This document shows positions 5,727-7,015 of a stretch of DNA of 7,015 bases, in pieces. The DNA comes from Deltaproteobacteria bacterium (lineage in GTDB: Bacteria > UBA10199 > DSSB01). The first letter of the stretch is position 1. Each line of letters starts with the position of its first letter. The notes below the pieces were generated by a model. That model worked only from the letters and a program-made list of their open reading frames with translations. It ran no database searches and was not told the origin of the DNA. The stretch is taken from NCBI GenBank assembly GCA_021414045.1, contig JAIOPF010000146.1, positions 1 to 7,015 on the forward strand. The letters run 5' to 3'. A program made the position numbers and the translations under genes.

Positions 5727-7015
5727 ATGTCGTATCCAAAGGTCTCGTTGTTGCCAAAGGTAGGAAGCCTTCCGGAAATTTTTCCCGTACATTCTGCGCC
5801 CCAGCTTCCGAAGTTCCCGGGCGAAGCATCCAAGGGCTTCTCTCAAATCTCCCAGTGGATGAAGGAGGGACCGGGAATCTACCAAGGAGCGGTTTCTCCC
5901 TATATTCCCTTGGGGATAGGGTTTGGAGTATCCCTCGCCGCTCACGCTTATCTCTTGTATCGGGCAGGCCAAACTCTCGAGGTCAAGGTCGATAAATATC
6001 GCCGCAAGCTGGAAGCCCATCTTATCGAATCCGCCGAATGGCGCTTACGAAATCTTCCGGCTCAGGCGAAGCCCGATTCTACCATGGGAAATTTCATTTA
6101 TTTGGCGGAAGGGATGAAAGACGGGACCGCCGCGCCGGAATTGGAAATGGAGTTCAAAAGGCAATGGACGAAAGAGACCCTGAAAATTCAGGCCCGCATC
6201 GCCCCTCTCGAAGATTCCGAACTCAAGAGGCAACACTTGATCTTCGAGCTCTTCGATCAATATTTTTATCATTATCGCGGAGGCCAGTCCCAATTCACTC
6301 CCTTGTTTCAGCAAAAAGGCGGGAATTGCCAGGCACAAACCAAGCTCATTCTTTCCATGCTGGGAGCCGTGGATATTCCCTTGAAAGAAGGCGAGGGGAT
6401 AGGAATCCAACTCTATAAGGACCACGTCGAGCCGGTGTTCTTTAGGCGCGATGGAAAGGGAAATATCATCGAGGTGGAAGGTCTGGTGACCGGAAAGCGA
6501 AGTTCCGAGATTGTCGCCCCGATTTATCATCCTTACCTGGTCTATGCCGCCTTCTTGAAAAAATCGGGGAAGTCCCTGCCTGTCGAAATGGAAAGTCTGA
6601 AGCTCGCCGATCCCAACGTGAATCGGTCGGCCGAGAAAGTGGCTTTTGACATGGCTGCGAGCAGTCAAACGGATGCCTTTGAATTTCCTCCATCGGAGGT
6701 CATTTCGGGACTTCCGGCGCCGGAGGACAGCGTCCTGTCCAGGCCGAGTTTTTCTCCGTCAACGGTATCGAATGAAGGGGCGAATAGCGAAAAGCCTGTC
6801 CATATACAGTGGATCACGTCAAACATCCAAGGCGAGGTGATCGTGGATTTGAACAGTGATTTTTATATTCGAAGGAAGGATGTTGTTGTTTTCCGTCACC
6901 AAGATCAGGCCGATACCTACAGGTCCATCGAGGATGAAGCGGAAAGAAAGGAGTATTTAAAAAGCCTGCTGAAAATCGAGGCTAAAAAACATGGGGAGTG
7001 GGCTCCTTTTAAAGA
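5727..7015 (+). CDS. Membrane-anchored protein with transglutaminase-like Cys-His-Glu core, 3' end outside window
   Basis: 429 codons are visible before the window ends; not recognised as a named gene. ATG 5727 follows AAAGGGAG at 5715-5722, and no in-frame start exists for about 80 nt upstream. Residues 1-50 are Pro-rich with no cleavable signal. One hydrophobic segment (about 57-79, AVSPYIPLGIGFGVSLAAHAYLL from Ala55) should anchor it; a charged helix follows (85-115). Residues about 150-290 look like the transglutaminase-like/cysteine protease fold: GGNCQAQTKLILSMLG with Cys201 starting a helix, then DHVEPVFF with His233, then DGKGNIIEVE ending in Glu251 where the family usually has Asp. 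The spacings of 32 and 18 residues fit that fold. Residues about 310-355 are Ser/Pro-rich and probably disordered, followed by a second folded part. Substrate unknown; a protease, cross-linker or inactive relative are all possible. Confidence 0.85.
   Translation, partial: MSYPKVSLLPKVGSLPEIFPVHSAPQLPKFPGEASKGFSQISQWMKEGPGIYQGAVSPYIPLGIGFGVSLAAHAYLLYRAGQTLEVKVDKYRRKLEAHLIESAEWRLRNLPAQAKPDSTMGNFIYLAEGMKDGTAAPELEMEFKRQWTKETLKIQARIAPLEDSELKRQHLIFELFDQYFYHYRGGQSQFTPLFQQKGGNCQAQTKLILSMLGAVDIPLKEGEGIGIQLYKDHVEPVFFRRDGKGNIIEVEGLVTGKRSSEIVAPIYHPYLVYAAFLKKSGKSLPVEMESLKLADPNVNRSAEKVAFDMAASSQTDAFEFPPSEVISGLPAPEDSVLSRPSFSPSTVSNEGANSEKPVHIQWITSNIQGEVIVDLNSDFYIRRKDVVVFRHQDQADTYRSIEDEAERKEYLKSLLKIEAKKHGEWAPFK

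Noticed and set aside
6045..6668. Minus-strand frame of 207 codons opposite the transglutaminase-like gene
   Set aside because: Shadow of the continuous plus-strand frame starting at 5727; no start signal or conserved motif seen.

Overview
The window looks like chromosomal DNA from a GC-rich, Gram-negative bacterium of the Myxococcota or a related lineage formerly placed in Deltaproteobacteria. Three things suggest this: an eukaryotic-type Ser/Thr kinase fused to an ATPase, TPRs and a GAF domain; a secreted protein with Myxococcus-type Cys-rich repeats and a MYXO-CTERM-like tail; and a near-consensus sigma-54 promoter. The lineage is inferred from protein families only. I see no mobile element, CRISPR array, rRNA or tRNA.

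Layout. (1) Positions 1-3824, minus strand: one uninterrupted reading frame of 1274 codons that runs off the left edge. From its TTG start it encodes a complete Ser/Thr kinase domain, an AAA_16/NACHT-like ATPase (Walker A and B visible), a long helical TPR-like region, a charged linker and most of a GAF domain. The GAF resembles those that precede the AAA+ domain of sigma-54 activators, so the missing C-terminus is predicted to be a sigma-54 activation module plus a Fis-type HTH. (2) Positions 3825-4320: a divergent intergenic region with a perfect 11-bp stem terminator, AT-rich palindromic repeats sharing the core AATTTG(T/A)AAA, and a -24/-12 promoter pointing right. (3) Positions 4321-5472, plus: a 383-aa exported protein with a signal peptide, 29 cysteines, three DUF4215/Myxococcus Cys-rich repeats, a Ser/Gly-rich linker and a Cys-TM-Arg sorting tail, followed by a strong intrinsic terminator. 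(4) Positions 5727-7015, plus: a 3'-truncated gene for a membrane-anchored protein with a transglutaminase-like Cys-His-Glu core, not recognised as a named gene.

How it may work together (inference): the kinase/GAF protein would sense a signal and, if its missing C-terminus is a sigma-54 activator, could bind the palindromes about 200 bp upstream and switch on the cell-surface Cys-rich protein. A related palindrome overlaps the candidate promoter of the kinase gene, which would allow autoregulation. The transglutaminase-like gene lies beyond a terminator, so it is probably transcribed separately.
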